Source: Limnoperna fortunei (Eukaryota > Mollusca > Bivalvia > Mytilida > Modiolidae). Taken from it: a stretch of DNA of 64,000 nt. The notes below the pieces were generated by a model, which saw nothing but the letters and a program-made list of their open reading frames with translations, ran no database searches and was not told the DNA's origin. The stretch is taken from the NCBI GenBank assembly GCA_944474755.1, contig OX104125.1, positions 44,035,899-44,099,898 on the forward strand. The letters are read 5' to 3'. The position numbers and the translations under genes are program-made. Numbering within the stretch: position 1 is the stretch's first letter; each line of letters opens with the position of its first letter. This document shows, piece after piece, positions 10,638 to 22,453 of the stretch.

Positions 10638-11250
10638 GGAAAACTACAAAAAGGCTCTACGACAAGCGTGATGACTTCAACTTTCCAATTGTCAACTTCC
10701 CGTTCATCGACAGCAACATTCCAGCAGCTCCAGCGTATGGTATGTTTATTTCAAAACGTATACGTTATTCTAGATCCTGCGATCGTTATTCCGATTTTCT
10801 AGACCGATCACTGCTTTTGACTGCTAAACTACTCAAACAAGGGTTTGTTGTACCTAGGTTGATGTTATCTCTCCAGAAGTTCTATGGTCCGAACCACGAC
10901 TTAATTGATCGTTATGTGAAATCAGTGTCTCAAATACAATCTGACATTTTCGCTGAGTCATACGTAGTGTTTCCTATTCCTGGATTTGACTTTTCCCTAG
11001 ACAAGACAATGAGTAACTCGACGGGTGTCTAATTAGAGGCAGGCACTGCTTACTCGTCCGGAACACATGAGTGCACCCATGGTAGTTTTTTGGGTTCGGG
11101 TTACTCTCTTTCTGTGTTTTATGTATTTGGTTCTTGTGTTGTGTTTGTCTATATACGGATTTGTAACTGTCCCTTGCCTTTTGGCTCTTGTTGGTTTTCT
11201 TTGCTTCTTTCTTATTATAGTCTCACCACTCGTATAACATAATAGTCTAA
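10638..11250 (+). pseudogene. Penelope-like RT element, 3' end copy
   Basis: An open frame continues from about 10638 (upstream of the first Met at 10742) to TAA at 11030-11032. It carries family signals 'LYDKRDDFNFPIVNFPF', 'IPAAPAYG', 'RYSRSC', 'DFLDRSLLLT' and 'KFYGPNHDLIDRY', the region downstream of the RT core in a widespread invertebrate retroelement. A conserved ~200-bp 3' tail follows ('TTACTCGTCCGGA', 'CACCCATGGT', 'TTTGTCTATATACGGATTTG'), shared with copies at 15.7, 50.1, 53.4 and 57.6 kb. The RT core is missing, so the copy is 5'-truncated. The Penelope-like assignment rests on the 50-51 kb copy and is tentative. Confidence 0.75.
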
Positions 11251-11989
11251 ACATTTATACATGAAATATAAAACACGTATAGATCATTCGTGTCGTAGCA
11301 TTCGTACGAATTGGACGGTTTTTGGAATAACTCTCTACTTGCGTTAGCAGTTTTTCAGTATCTTAGTAGTATCCAGCATACACAGCGACGATAAGTATTT
11401 TTACATATTTTTTTCTCTTTTAATTAGTTTTTATTTAGTTTTAAATTTTTATCTGTCTACAAATAAATCAAATATGTTATTTTGGTAAAATTAGTTTATT
11501 CCCAATAACAATTAAAGGCATATACATAAGTTTATTCCATTCCTAAAAAATTGCTTCGTTTTATACATTGTGAAACCGCTTAATCATGTCCAACCAAAAA
11601 AAAGAAAACTTTCATGCCCCGACTCCCCTCCTCATACCTCAAAACAACAAAAGGTCTCTCAAAATCAGACAAACAAAAATGATTGATGAAACTGTGTTAA
11701 TCAAGTATAATAACAGGGGTGCCTCAATATCATGGCGCTCAGTTTTCAGTACATGATACTGAGCTTCTCAGGGGACAAAAATTGCTATAAAGTATTAGTG
11801 TAGGATAATATCCCCCGGACAAAATCCCTTCACTGTAATTTAACATAGTTGGACTAAATCCCCCACGTTCAATTTATAAGGCGGACAAAATACCCTGTAA
11901 AAGTTTTGAAGACAGTATGGCGATATATACAAACGGATGCATAATCATTAACAGAACAGGAAAAAAATATTAAACACCATAACAAAAGT
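11251..11989. other. Intergenic, no gene seen
   Basis: AT-rich. 'atcatggcgctcagttttca' near 11731 may be a very decayed S1 3' piece. Nothing else is supported. Confidence 0.4.
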
Positions 11990-13562
11990 CACGTCTCCCT
12001 AAAAGAGGTTCAAAAACCCGGCTTTTTAATTGTAAGATTAGATTCTAAATTAAAAGATGTAAAAGAGCTTAAAATGGCAGATTATAAACCTAATCCAACG
12101 TTCTACACGGTCTGTGTTAAATTAGATCACTATGCCATAACTTGCAAAATAACAAACTTGTATTAAATGTTCAGAGCAACATGATACAAAAATGTGTAAA
12201 TACAAATTACTAAATGTAATAACTGCAAATGTGACCACCAGGCAATTGATTAAATATATATATATATACTGTTTTCGAAAATATGTACGCAAAATATATG
12301 ACAGTTTAAGAAGACCAGCAAATGGCTATACAAAACAACAAAACATCACCTTGTTCAAATTCAAATGCCGTAAAAACAATTAATACTTTCAAATTATCTA
12401 ATAAGCACATGTCAACTTTATAAACAATAAAAACGCAGCCAACGTAATTCAAGATAAAACAACTGGTCAATAATTGTCTGAAAAAAGCATTTGTGACAAT
12501 TAATAACTGTCCAGATGTCGCCCTATCATACTCTGACATGCTGAAAACCACGCGGCAAATGGTAATTGACGAATCTTCACCTCAAGAAGAAACTCAAAAT
12601 AAAAACCAATTACCAATTAAACAAACTCCTAATATTCCTCAGCAGGATAAAATCTCTAGAGTAGAAAATAAACCAGAAAATTCGATACAATTTGTCAAGA
12701 CCTATCCCAGCACGACCATAAAGGAAAATTGATAAAGAAAAATCAGGAAAATATTTTAGAAAAACTATTAGGATTCCTTAACGGACAACTTAATCTAAAT
12801 CTCCAAGCATTGGAATTTAATTAAGTAGCCATTGTTATAAAAAAAAATACCCAGTATTAATTATATATAATGGGTCTATACATCCTACAATGGAATGCGT
12901 GTTTCTTAGACGAAAATGAAGAACCCGACGTTATTTGTATTCAGTAAACCCACTTTCACGGTAACCGATACATAAAACATAATGGATATCATCCACCTGA
13001 AATAAAAATAGAAACGGAATAAAAAACAATAAAGGTAAAATAAAATGTAAGGGAGGTGCCGTAGCTCTCTATGTTTCAAACTCATCAAAATACAAGGAAA
13101 TTGACTTCTAATCTGAAAACATGGAAATAACAGGTGTTATCATAAATTGTCAAAACGATCAAAATTCATATTGTCAATATTTATAGACCTCCAACCAAAC
13201 ACTAATCTTTCAATATTACCCTAATCTTTTCAATCATAGAAACCAAATAAAACCTCATAGTACTAAATGACGGGCCAGGTACCGTCCAGATAACAACGTA
13301 AAACCTTCGAAATCGATCTTACATTTGTTTTCCCTTCACTAACTTAAGACAGTCAATGTGCATTTCTGGAAGATCCACTCGGTTCTGACCATTTTTCAAT
13401 TTTAACTTGATTTAAATCAAAACCAATTAAAAAATAAAGCATGCATGGCACACAGGTAGATAAAGGGGTAAAGCCAACTGGCACCTTTTCTCTAAAATAT
13501 GCCTAAACTTAAAGATGGAGGATATAAAACACCAAAATATCAATATGTATAACCACAGCATT

Positions 13563-14040
13563 TACATCTATCGCAGACGCCACCTACCGTAAACAGAAAG
13601 TCCACACAAGGAAAAATAGTTTTCCTTGTTGGATTGCGCAATGCACGGACGCTTAAAGTCAAAAGGAATAAATTACGTAGATTCGATAAAACAAAAAAGC
13701 CAAGATCTAGATGAATATAAACAAATTACATCAATCGCAGACGCCGCCATACCGTAAACAAAAAGTCTACATAAGGAAAAAATTTCCTTGTTGGAATGCC
13801 CAATGCACGGACGCTAAAAAGTCAAAAGGAATAAATTACGTAGATTCGATAAAACAAAAAAGCCAAGATCTAGATGAATATAAACAAATTACATCAATCG
13901 CAGGCGCCGCCATACCGTAAACAAAAAGTCTACATAAGGAAAAATTTTCCTTGTTGGAATGCCCAATGCACGGACGCTAAAAAGTCAAAAGGAATAAATT
14001 ACGTAGATTCGATAAAACAAAAAAGCCAAGATCTAGATGA
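13563..14040 (+). repeat. Tandem triplication of a ~163-bp LINE-B segment
   Basis: Three consecutive copies start at about 13563, 13729 and 13892, each containing 'ATCGCAG.CGCC', 'AAGGAAAAA.TTTCCTTGTTGG', 'AATGCACGGACGCT' and 'AAGCCAAGATCTAGATGA'. The second and third copies are nearly identical, the first more diverged. Each encodes the same LINE linker piece (KVYIRK.FPCWNAQCTDA), so two similar 70-76-codon frames appear. Confidence 0.85.
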
Positions 14041-14043
14041 GTA

Positions 14044-14833
14044 TAGTGTAAATAAATTAATATTCCCGCAAGCAAACTTTCGCGTTTTGTATTCAATGGA
14101 CTGATTCACGGATACAAAACTTCGCGAAATTTATATCATTAAAAATTAATATTCGTGGATCTACGAAAATGGGCACAAAATAAATAATTAATATTTAAGT
14201 TGTCGATCTGTTGTCTTCTGTTTTATTTTTTGTCGATCGATTTTTATAGCTGACTGTTTCACGTGAACATAAACTCAAGTACAAGTACACGTAGTTTAGT
14301 TGAGTTTACTTATTATATTTAATTTGTGAAAACGGAAATAAAACAAATGATCTAAACATGTGTTTGCATAATAAACACATTAGTATTTAAAGAATAATTT
14401 TTGAAGTCGACAATTTTAATGAACCATTTTAACTTTATGGCCTGTCATGCCTGTAGGTGTACATAGTTGCTAATTATCACGGTGATTATTGTGTTCATAA
14501 CGGCTAATAAGTCCATTTGATCTTTTGAGACCGTACATAAATAATCAATTCGTGCCAAACAGATGTTAATAACAGGACTAAGACGATAAAAGACAAATAA
14601 TAAGATTTTAATTAAAACCTAAGAAAGATAACTGTTTGATTAACCGGGAGTTGTCATTGTGAAATCATGGTTTAGTAATTCCACACAAGGTTGTTTTAAA
14701 CGACGTAAGTATTGTCACCATTCTTCATAATTCATTGTCCAAACCTTTTCGCGGATATAAACTTTCGCGTTTACTACTTCCTCGTTAAATCCGCGAAAGT
14801 TAAAATCACTCGCAATTTAATTGGTTTACAGTA
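14044..14833. mobile_element. TA-flanked non-autonomous DNA element inserted in LINE-B
   Basis: Inverted ends GTGTAAAtAAATTAA (from 14046) and the complement of CTGTAAACCAATTAA (to 14831) are bounded by TA at 14044-14045 and 14832-14833. Removing 14046-14831 and one TA rejoins the LINE codons for E-Y-K-Q-A-L-K-G-F-K, so the empty site is implied by the host element's own frame. The interior (about 786 bp) has no transposase frame. It contains several TTCGCG/CGCGAA motifs near both ends, as does the element at 23451-23666. Confidence 0.75.
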
Positions 14834-15649
14834 AACAAGCTTTAAAAGGTTTCAAAAGTATTACTGACAACGCGCGAAAAGAATATTTTCAAGACTTTTG
14901 TTCCAAATTAAATCACAGGTCAAATGTTAAGCAGATTTGGCAAAAAAAAGATAAAAAAGATCTAAACCCTAAAAATAATAAAAACCTCTATTAATAAAAC
15001 TTTCACCAAAAAGGAATTATTTAATTATTTAAAACCAAAAAAAATCGGATCTCAAAAGAAATGTTTAAATAAACACATGCCGGATAGCATGTTTAACAAC
15101 GTGTTAGATCTGATAAACCAAGATTATGAGTCTGAGCATTTACCATCTTCTTGGAAAAATGCAAATGTAATCTCAATCCTAAAACCCAATAAAAACAAAT
15201 GACCCTAAATCGTATCGCCCAATCACACAGACCTCAAACTTTTGTAAGCTAATGGAAAGCAGGGTAAATGAACGACTTAAATACATCATAGAAAAAAATA
15301 TTATTATAAAGGTCAGCCAACTATTTACCATTAATCAGATTAGAAACAGAAATTCATAAAGATAAGGCAAGAAATCAGTATTTTATGCGGTTTTTAGACA
15401 TTGAGAAAGCAATCGATCTTGTATGGAGAAAGATCTTCTTTACAAAATTAAACAATTTGGAATAAGCGGTAACATGTTTAACTTTATATCAGACTCTCTA
15501 CAGGATCGAAAAATTTAAGTTAAGATAAATAACGAAATTTCGGACGAACGGTACCCCCCCCCCCCCCAAGCAGCGTTATCATTCCGACACTGTTTAATAT
15601 TTTAAAAGATGATTTAGTACATCAATCTGAAAAATCCGCTAAAACTTTG

Positions 15650-15990
15650 CAGACAACAATGGTCTGTTGTACCTGATGTTATATTTCCAGAAGTTCTATA
15701 GTCGTCACCATGACTTGATTGATCGTTATGGGAAATCAATCTCAAATACGATCGGACATTTTCGCAAAAACATAGGTAGTGTTTCATATTCCTGGATTTA
15801 CTTTTTCCTATACATGAAAATGACTAACTCGACCGGTGTCTAATTAGACGCAGTCATTGATTACTCCTCCGGAATTTTATTTTGTTCTGGTTACTTTCTT
15901 TCTGTTTTTGTGTTGCGCTTATGTGTGTCTATATCCGGATTTGGTTTTGGCGTTTGGCTCCTTTTGATCCGTCGGTTTTCTTTGCAATTT
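15650..15990 (+). pseudogene. Penelope-like element, 3' end fragment
   Basis: Shares with 10860-11230 the block 'TTCTATAGTCGTCACCATGA', 'TTGATTGATCGTTATG', 'AACTCGACCGGTGTCTAATT', 'TTACTCCTCCGGA' and 'TATATCCGGATTTG'. The coding part is frameshifted. The 71-codon frame at 15882-16097 is the antigenic-looking but meaningless translation of the 3' tail. Confidence 0.7.
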
Positions 15991-17439
15991 TTTTTACACC
16001 TCAGAGCATTAATTATTTGAGTTGGATACAGCTGTCTTTATTTCATATGTTTTACGTTTTCAGTGAGTCTGAAAAAAGACTGAGAAAATTTATTTGAAAA
16101 AAAAATAAAAAGACATGTAAACAAATACATGTAGTCAACCAGGCGAATTTCACAAAAATACCATTAACAACCTATTAAATGGAAACAAGTTAATGTCCTT
16201 TTTGACTGTGATAATCTTCTGTTGCGATTTATTTTTAAGAAAAATACCTCCCCTGTAGATCCTCAAATTCCAATAGTAACTCTTAATACTAATGCCACAC
16301 GATGACGCTTTAGCTTTATCCTTTTAATTAGTATGCAAATGTAAGTTACCTGCTGTGGAGACTTAATTGTCATTTAGTTAACTAGAAAGACGGATTTTTT
16401 GAGCCCGTGGTATTGATTCCAGTGGTTACTTGTAAGATTGCAATATAAGGAGGTTACAAAACTGTAGATTAATATGATCGGTATGGGTTGCCTTGCATAA
16501 ATTTGGGATCGTTTTCTCTCAGAAATTTACTCCATTTCTAGTTTGATTTACATGTTGATTAAAATGTGTTAAATGTATTCAGTTATTCACAATCGACAAG
16601 AACATCATTGTAAACAATGTGCAATTCATTTTTGGTCGTCCTTAAATGTACAAAAAGGGTCTTATTATTTACAAACTTTACATAAAAGGCCTTCCGCAAT
16701 AAGCGTTTACTTCTATATTACTGAAGCCAATAATCGACTTATCGATATAAACATTAAAAAATTTTAATGTGCAACATCAACTGCATGTAACCGTATACAT
16801 ATTGACGTACGAACTACAGCTATAGACTTCCGTCACATGAAGCAAGCGAACAGTTCGTTTTTGTTAAACTTCAGCCGGCACACATCAAGAAAACGATTAG
16901 AATCGAAGGGATTTTCAACAGGACAAATATGACATTAAAAAAGAACTAAAGTTACACTTTCACTGATTACAAATTTACCTCGTTATAAATGCCTTTTAGT
17001 TTAATAGTTGCAAGTTGTTAGGCGTACGTTTGTTTTGTACCCCTCACGGGTTTTTCTTTCCCCCGACATACATTTTTTAATGTAAAGGAGGACTGTATGC
17101 GGTACAAATTTGCAGACGTAATTAATCGTTTATTACTAATTATTACAATTAATAATCGATATGAAAATTAAATATTTTGCACATGCAACATTAACTTCAT
17201 GTAGCCTTATATTGGTCAATACTGCGCTATTTCTCTGTGTTTTGTGGTGGGGTTTAAACTTCAAAAAGTTAAAAGGGGGTCTAAAAGTTCAGTCGTATAG
17301 ATATCTTCATTATTTTAAAACATCATTGTAGTACCACTGAGAAATGGCATCTTTTAAGAATGTAATGGTGGCCGCGATAATGACGATCCACAGCCACGGC
17401 TGTCTTAACTATAGGTGATAACTAAAAAAACAGTCTATA
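15991..17439. other. Intergenic with a diverged direct repeat
   Basis: About 16741-16805 and 17155-17215 share a diverged ~60-bp block ('ATCGATAT.AA', 'TGCAACAT.AACT.CATGTA'). No exon, RNA gene or known element recognised. Confidence 0.45.
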
Positions 17440-18636
17440 CTATAATTCGTTGTTGTTTCAGTAATATTTTTTGTCCTTTTAATAATATTTATTGTGGTTT
17501 CAGTAAAATATTTGGTCCTTATACTTATGTGTTGTGGTTTCAGTAATATATTTGGTCCTTACAATAATATTCATTGTGGTTTCAGTAATATATTAGGTCC
17601 TTATAATAATATTCATAGTGGTTTCAGATATATATTTGGTCTTTATGCTAATATTCATAGGAGTTAGTAAAGTATTTGGTCCTTATACATGTACTTATAT
17701 TCATTGTGGTTTCAGTAAAATATTCGGTCCTTATACTTATGTGTTGTGGTTTCAGTAATATATTTGGTCCTTACAATAATATTCATTGTGGTTTCAGTAA
17801 TATATTTGGTCTTTATACTAATATTCATAGGAGTTTCAGTAAAGTATTTGGTCCTTATACTAATATTCATAGGAGTTTCAGTAAAGTATTTGGTCTTTAT
17901 ACTAATATTCATAGGAGTTTCAGTAAAGTATTTGGTCTTTATACTAATATTCATAGGAGTTTCAGTAAAGTATTTGGTCCTTATACTAATATTCATAGGA
18001 GTTTCAGTAAAGTATTTGGTCCTTATACTAATATTCATAGGAGTTTCAGTAAAGTATTTGGTCTTTATACTAATATTCATAGGAGTTTCAGTAAAGTATT
18101 TGGTCCTTATACTAATATTCATAGGAGTTTCAGTAAAGTATTTGGTCCTTATACATGTACTTATATTCATTGTGGTTTCAGTAAAGTATTTGGTCCTTAT
18201 ACATGTACTTATATTCATTGTGGTTTCAGTAAAGTATTTGGTCCTTATACATGTACTTATATTCATTGTGGTTTCAGTAAAGTATTTGGTCCTTATACAT
18301 GTACTTATATTCATTGTGGTTTCAGTAAAGTATTTGGTCCTTATACATGTACTTATATTCATAGGAGTTTCAGTAAAGTATTTGGTCCTTATACATGTAC
18401 TTATATTCATAGGAGTTTCAGTAAAGTATTTGGTCCTTATACATGTACTTATATTCATTGTGGTTTCAGTATTGGTTCCTGTACTACTATTCCTTATGAT
18501 TGAATTAAAATATTTGGCCTACTACGTATATTCATTGTGGTTTTAGTAATATATTTGGTTTATGATACTAATATAAGTTGTGGTTTCAGTAATATATTTG
18601 ATCCTGATAACAGTATTTATTGTGGTTTTAGTATTT

Positions 18637-18763
18637 TATCGCTATTTTGCAGTATTGTTCTTTGATCGTTGTGTGCGATATTATTCCAGCGGCCCATCTC
18701 AGCTCGCTGTCAAGACGTCATTAAGTAAACACTGTGACGTCACAATGTTACAAAACAGCGATA
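18637..18763. mobile_element. TA-flanked inverted-repeat element in the array
   Basis: Ends TCGCTATTTTGCAGTATTG (18639-18657) and CAATGTTACAAAACAGCGA (18743-18761) match at 15 of 19 positions when inverted, with TA on both sides. The 123-bp body includes 'TGTGACGTCACAATG'. Non-coding. Confidence 0.55.
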
Positions 18764-18766
18764 AAC

Positions 18767-18886
18767 AGATTATTTACGTTTTATGAAACTTGATGCATTT
18801 TCTCGTCATCACATCTCAGGGCCGTCGCCCTTCGATGAGATGTGGACGAGAAAACACATTTCGTTTAAAAAAAACGTAAATAATCT
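18767..18886. repeat. 120-bp foldback hairpin
   Basis: Outer arms AGATTATTTACGTTTT (18767-18782) and AAAACGTAAATAATCT (18871-18886) are perfect complements. Inner arms 'TTTTCTCGTC.ATCACATCTCA' and 'GATGAGATGTGGACGAGAAAA' continue the fold to a GC-rich tip 'GGGCCGTCGCCC', itself self-complementary. It directly abuts the element to its left. Confidence 0.7.
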
Positions 18887-19141
18887 ATAAATATTTAGTT
18901 CTCATAAATAGTCGATGTGATTTCAATAATTTATTTGCCAATATACTAATATTCGTTGTGGTTTCAGTAATATATAAGGTACTTATACAAATATTCGTTG
19001 TGGTTTCAGTAATATATAAGGTACTTATACTAATCTCTGTTGTGGTTTGAGTAATATATTTGGTTGTTATACTAATATTCATAGGAGTTTTAGTAAAGTA
19101 TTTGGTCGTTATACCAATATCCATTGTGGTTTAAGTAATAT

Positions 19142-21878
19142 ATTTGACAACGGCCTCTTAATTATTTTTGCATAGGGGGAACTATTAACATTTTTTGCTC
19201 TCACTTAGGCACCAAGTTTCGTTGAGTAATGAGAGACCCCTCAAAACAACCGGAATAATTTCACGCATATCACATTAAATTTTCGGGGTGCCATGTCAGA
19301 TAAAATTTTTTGCAAATTTAGAAAATCCGAAGGGTACTCATGGAAACTCCCTTACACCCATAAAATAGTCCAGAAATAGGCTTTGAACAATCAGATAAAA
19401 AAAACCCAATACATTTAATAAATTATCTGAATAAATTTATTTATAAATTCTATATGAAACTGCTTTTTAAATACAGCTCCAATATTAAAATTCCATTGAA
19501 TAATAAATCCACTGTCTATGCTACAGTTTGGCGCAGTCAAATATCAAAATAAGAACTATTTTCCTCTCCCTCAGTCAAAGTTCATTTACAGAGCCGTTGT
19601 CAAATTGAAAACAAAATTTTCAATTTTCATACTTTTTACTGAATTTTATTGTTGTTCCCCATATTACGAGCAAATCTACCAAGTTTCATCTCATTCCGAA
19701 ATAAAATAAAGCCGTTTCAACCTGTTTTATGAACAAACTTTAACGCTTTCAATTGTTCAACTCAACACTTGATTTAAAAAAAAATCAACAATTTTCATGT
19801 GTCATTATATCTATAGCTGGATGATAAGTTTCGCTTTCGCAACCTATATATATGTCATAATAAACCATAGGAAGGCTATATCTTTAAATAATATCAATAC
19901 TGAATTCCAAAGTTATAAAAATTTTACCTTTTTAAGAAGAAAAATGGGCACATTACCTATCTTTTACAACAAAATTTTACATTTACTTTCTACTTTTTGT
20001 ATTAATTTCACAATCAAACATTCTTAAACAGTACTCAATATATAAATCAAATAACTATGGTTCAGAAATGGGTGTACACTTGTATTTACTAAAATTCAAC
20101 TGATTATTAATAGGTTAATAGCAATATTTCCAAAGAAGTTTCTTAAAAAAGAGATTTACACAGCCAGGAGTTTTGAAGTACCCTTTATGACATCATGCAA
20201 ACTGTGACGTCATAATGCTATGATGTTTTAACCATATATTGTAAACAAGTAAATGTCAATATAAGAATTTGAAATAAATGGTGAAAGCAAAAAAACATGT
20301 TTTTAAAATTAGTAACCGAGTGCATTTATTGTGTACAAGGTCAATGGTTACCAAATGAAACCACTCCACCTACTGATATGTCACTTTTAAATATATATGC
20401 GCATATCCGGGCTCTTTCCATCTACATGTGCACCCCCCCCCCCCCACTTCCCCACAAACAATGTTTAAGCTATCTTCGTAATCTCATGAAGACTTTTCTG
20501 TGATTGTATTTCTAAAATAGGAATTTGATTATTATCTTCTAATTTTGTTCTTTAAATATGGATCAATGTCATATATTTACAATAAAAGCTTCATTTTATA
20601 GTTTGTTTACATTCTTCAGTGCCTACAATTATCTCCCTTGGTTGACAAGGTTTTAACTTTATTAGTGTCTATTTTGTTAATTGCTAAAAGGTAGAAATAT
20701 AAATGTTGATTACAAGTGTTTCCCCTTGGTAAAATTAAGCATTTGAGGAAAAATGCTGGATTTAAATACATCTTGTAGAAATGGTCATGCAATCATAATT
20801 TGTTTTGGAGGGAAAGTGCGTGCTAGATTATGACCCGACTCTATCAGTTGCTACTGGATCAGTTTTTCAGACAAAAATTAATGATATAAATAAAATACAA
20901 ACCATATTTTACTGGCTTTGCATGCTTTTTGGGTAAACAGTATCATGGATTTGGTTGAAAGTACATTTGTGAGCAATATCATATAGAACCTAATCTCGCA
21001 AATTTCCCATGCGCTGTTTTTTGCTGTTCTAAAGGGTTGAGGTACACACAGGTACTTTTTTTTGGTTTTTGTTCAAAATTATATTTATTTAGTTGCAATA
21101 GTGTTTAATAACTAAATTAATTTCGCTTCTGTTTTCCTTTGAGTAATTTAGCAATTTTTTCTTAAATTCTGTGTTGTTTCTGTCTACAAGGAAATGACAA
21201 TTTTATGCCATTCAAGGCCATGTAACTTACTGTTTTAAACCATAAATTTTAATGTTTTTGAGTAAAATTTAGACAGAAAAATGTATTTTTTAATTGTTTA
21301 CTGTTATCTGACAGAATAAAGTGAAAGTTACAGCATTATAGCTGCAGTGGCTGAACTAATAACATCATTGACATTCAAACTTTTAGACAACAAAGTAAAA
21401 AATCAACACTTCAACTTGACAACGGCCTCTTAATTATTTTTGCATAGGGGGAACTATTAACATTTTTTGCTCTCACTTAGGCACCAAGTTTCGTTGAGTA
21501 ATGAGAGACCCCTCAAAACGACCGGAATAATTTCACGCATATCACATTAAATTTTCGGGGTGCCATGTCAGATAAAATTTTTTGCAAATTTAGAAAATCC
21601 GAAGGGTACTCATGGAAACTCCCTTACACCCATAAAATAGTCCAGAAATAGGCTTTGAACAATCAGATAAAAAAAACCCCAATACATTTAATAAATTATC
21701 TGAATAAATTTATTTATAAATTCTATATGAAACTGCTTTTTAAATACAGCTCCAATATTAAAATTCCATTGAATAATAAATCCACTGTCTATGCTACAGT
21801 TTGGCGCAGTCAAATATCAAAATAAGAACTATTTTCCTCTCCCTCAGTCAAAGTTCATTTACAGAGCCGTTGTCATTT
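19142..21878. mobile_element. LTR-like pair of 456/457-bp direct repeats bounding 1.8 kb
   Basis: 19146-19601 and 21418-21874 are nearly identical direct repeats. The only differences I find by eye are 'AAAACAACCGG'/'AAAACGACCGG' and one extra C in an A8C run. Each repeat begins GACAACGGC and ends GCCGTTGTC, inverted termini. The whole unit sits in the 42-bp array with a 4-bp duplication ATTT (19142-19145, 21875-21878). Deleting it restores a normal array junction 'aatatatttgatcctgata'. The 1816-bp interior has no recognisable gag, protease, RT or integrase, and no clear primer-binding site or polypurine tract. It is best described as a non-autonomous, LTR-like or composite element of unknown class, inserted recently. 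Confidence 0.75.
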
Positions 21879-22453
21879 GATCCTGATACCAATATTCATG
21901 GTGGTTTTAGTATTATATTAGGTACTTATACTTATATTCATAGGAATTTCAGTGAAATAATTTAGTCCTTATACATGTACTAATATTCGTTGTGGTTTCA
22001 GTAATATATAAGGTACTTATACTAATGGCTGTTGTAGTTTTAGTAATATATATGGTACTTATACTAATATTCATTGTGGTTTCAGTAATATATTTGGTCT
22101 TTATACTAATATTCGTTGTGGTTTCAGTAATATATTTGGTCTTTATACTAATATTCGTTGTGGTTTCAGTAATATATAAGGTACTTATACTAATGGTTGT
22201 TGTGGTTTCAGTAATATATTTGGTTCTTATACTAATATTCATTGTGGTTTCAGTAATATATTTGGTCTTTATACTAATATTCGTTGTGGTTTCAGTAATA
22301 TATTTGGTCTTTATACTAATATTCGTTGTGGTTTCAGTAATATATTTCGCCCTTATACTAATATTCATTGTGGTTTCAGTAATATATTTAGCCCTTATAC
22401 TAATATTCGTTGTGGTTTCAGTAATATATTTCGTCCTTATACTAATATTCGTT

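Larger units (their letters stand above)
11990..15610 (+). pseudogene. Decayed LINE (LINE-B): ORF1 zinc knuckle, endonuclease and RT remnants
   Basis: Remnants appear in the normal order of a non-LTR retrotransposon. A nucleic-acid-binding ORF1 with CCHC-like cysteines lies at about 12150-12245 (C..C, then CNNCKCDH after a frameshift). An ORF1 C-terminal stretch is open at 12493-12732. An APE-type endonuclease starts near 12870 ('ILQWNA') and includes 'EEPDVICIQ', 'IYRPP' at about 13176 and 'GSDHF' at about 13385. A linker lies at 13560-14040, then RT from about 14836 ('EYFQDFCSKLNHRSN'), 'LPSSWKNANVI' near 15140, 'FLDIEKA' near 15395 and 'TLFNI' near 15585. Stops and frameshifts are numerous. 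The linker is tandemly triplicated and a TA-flanked DNA element sits between linker and RT. The copy stops before the RT catalytic DD motif. Confidence 0.85.
17440..19141. repeat. 42/48-bp minisatellite array, left part
   Basis: Tandem array of a 42-bp unit beginning 'GTGGTTTCAGTAATATATTT' and continuing 'GGTCCTTATACTAATATTC'. From about 17828 to 18130 a homogenised sub-family carries 'AGGAGTTTCAGTAAAG'. From about 18131 to 18460 seven units are 48 bp long, owing to 'CATGTA' plus a T/C change. Both periods are multiples of three with few stops, so long open frames appear on both strands (up to 275 codons). They are not genes. The array is interrupted at about 18637-18890. Confidence 0.95.

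Noticed and set aside
15540..15570. Poly-C run as a regulatory G-quadruplex site
   Set aside because: A simple homopolymer inside the decayed LINE, and similar runs occur at 20433 and 26597. No supporting context.
17676..18546. Open frames of 275, 266 and 248 codons
   Set aside because: Same explanation: 42/48-bp repeats on both strands.
19142..21878. Endogenous retrovirus or coding LTR retrotransposon
   Set aside because: The 1.8-kb interior has no gag, protease, RT, RNase H, integrase or envelope-like frame.
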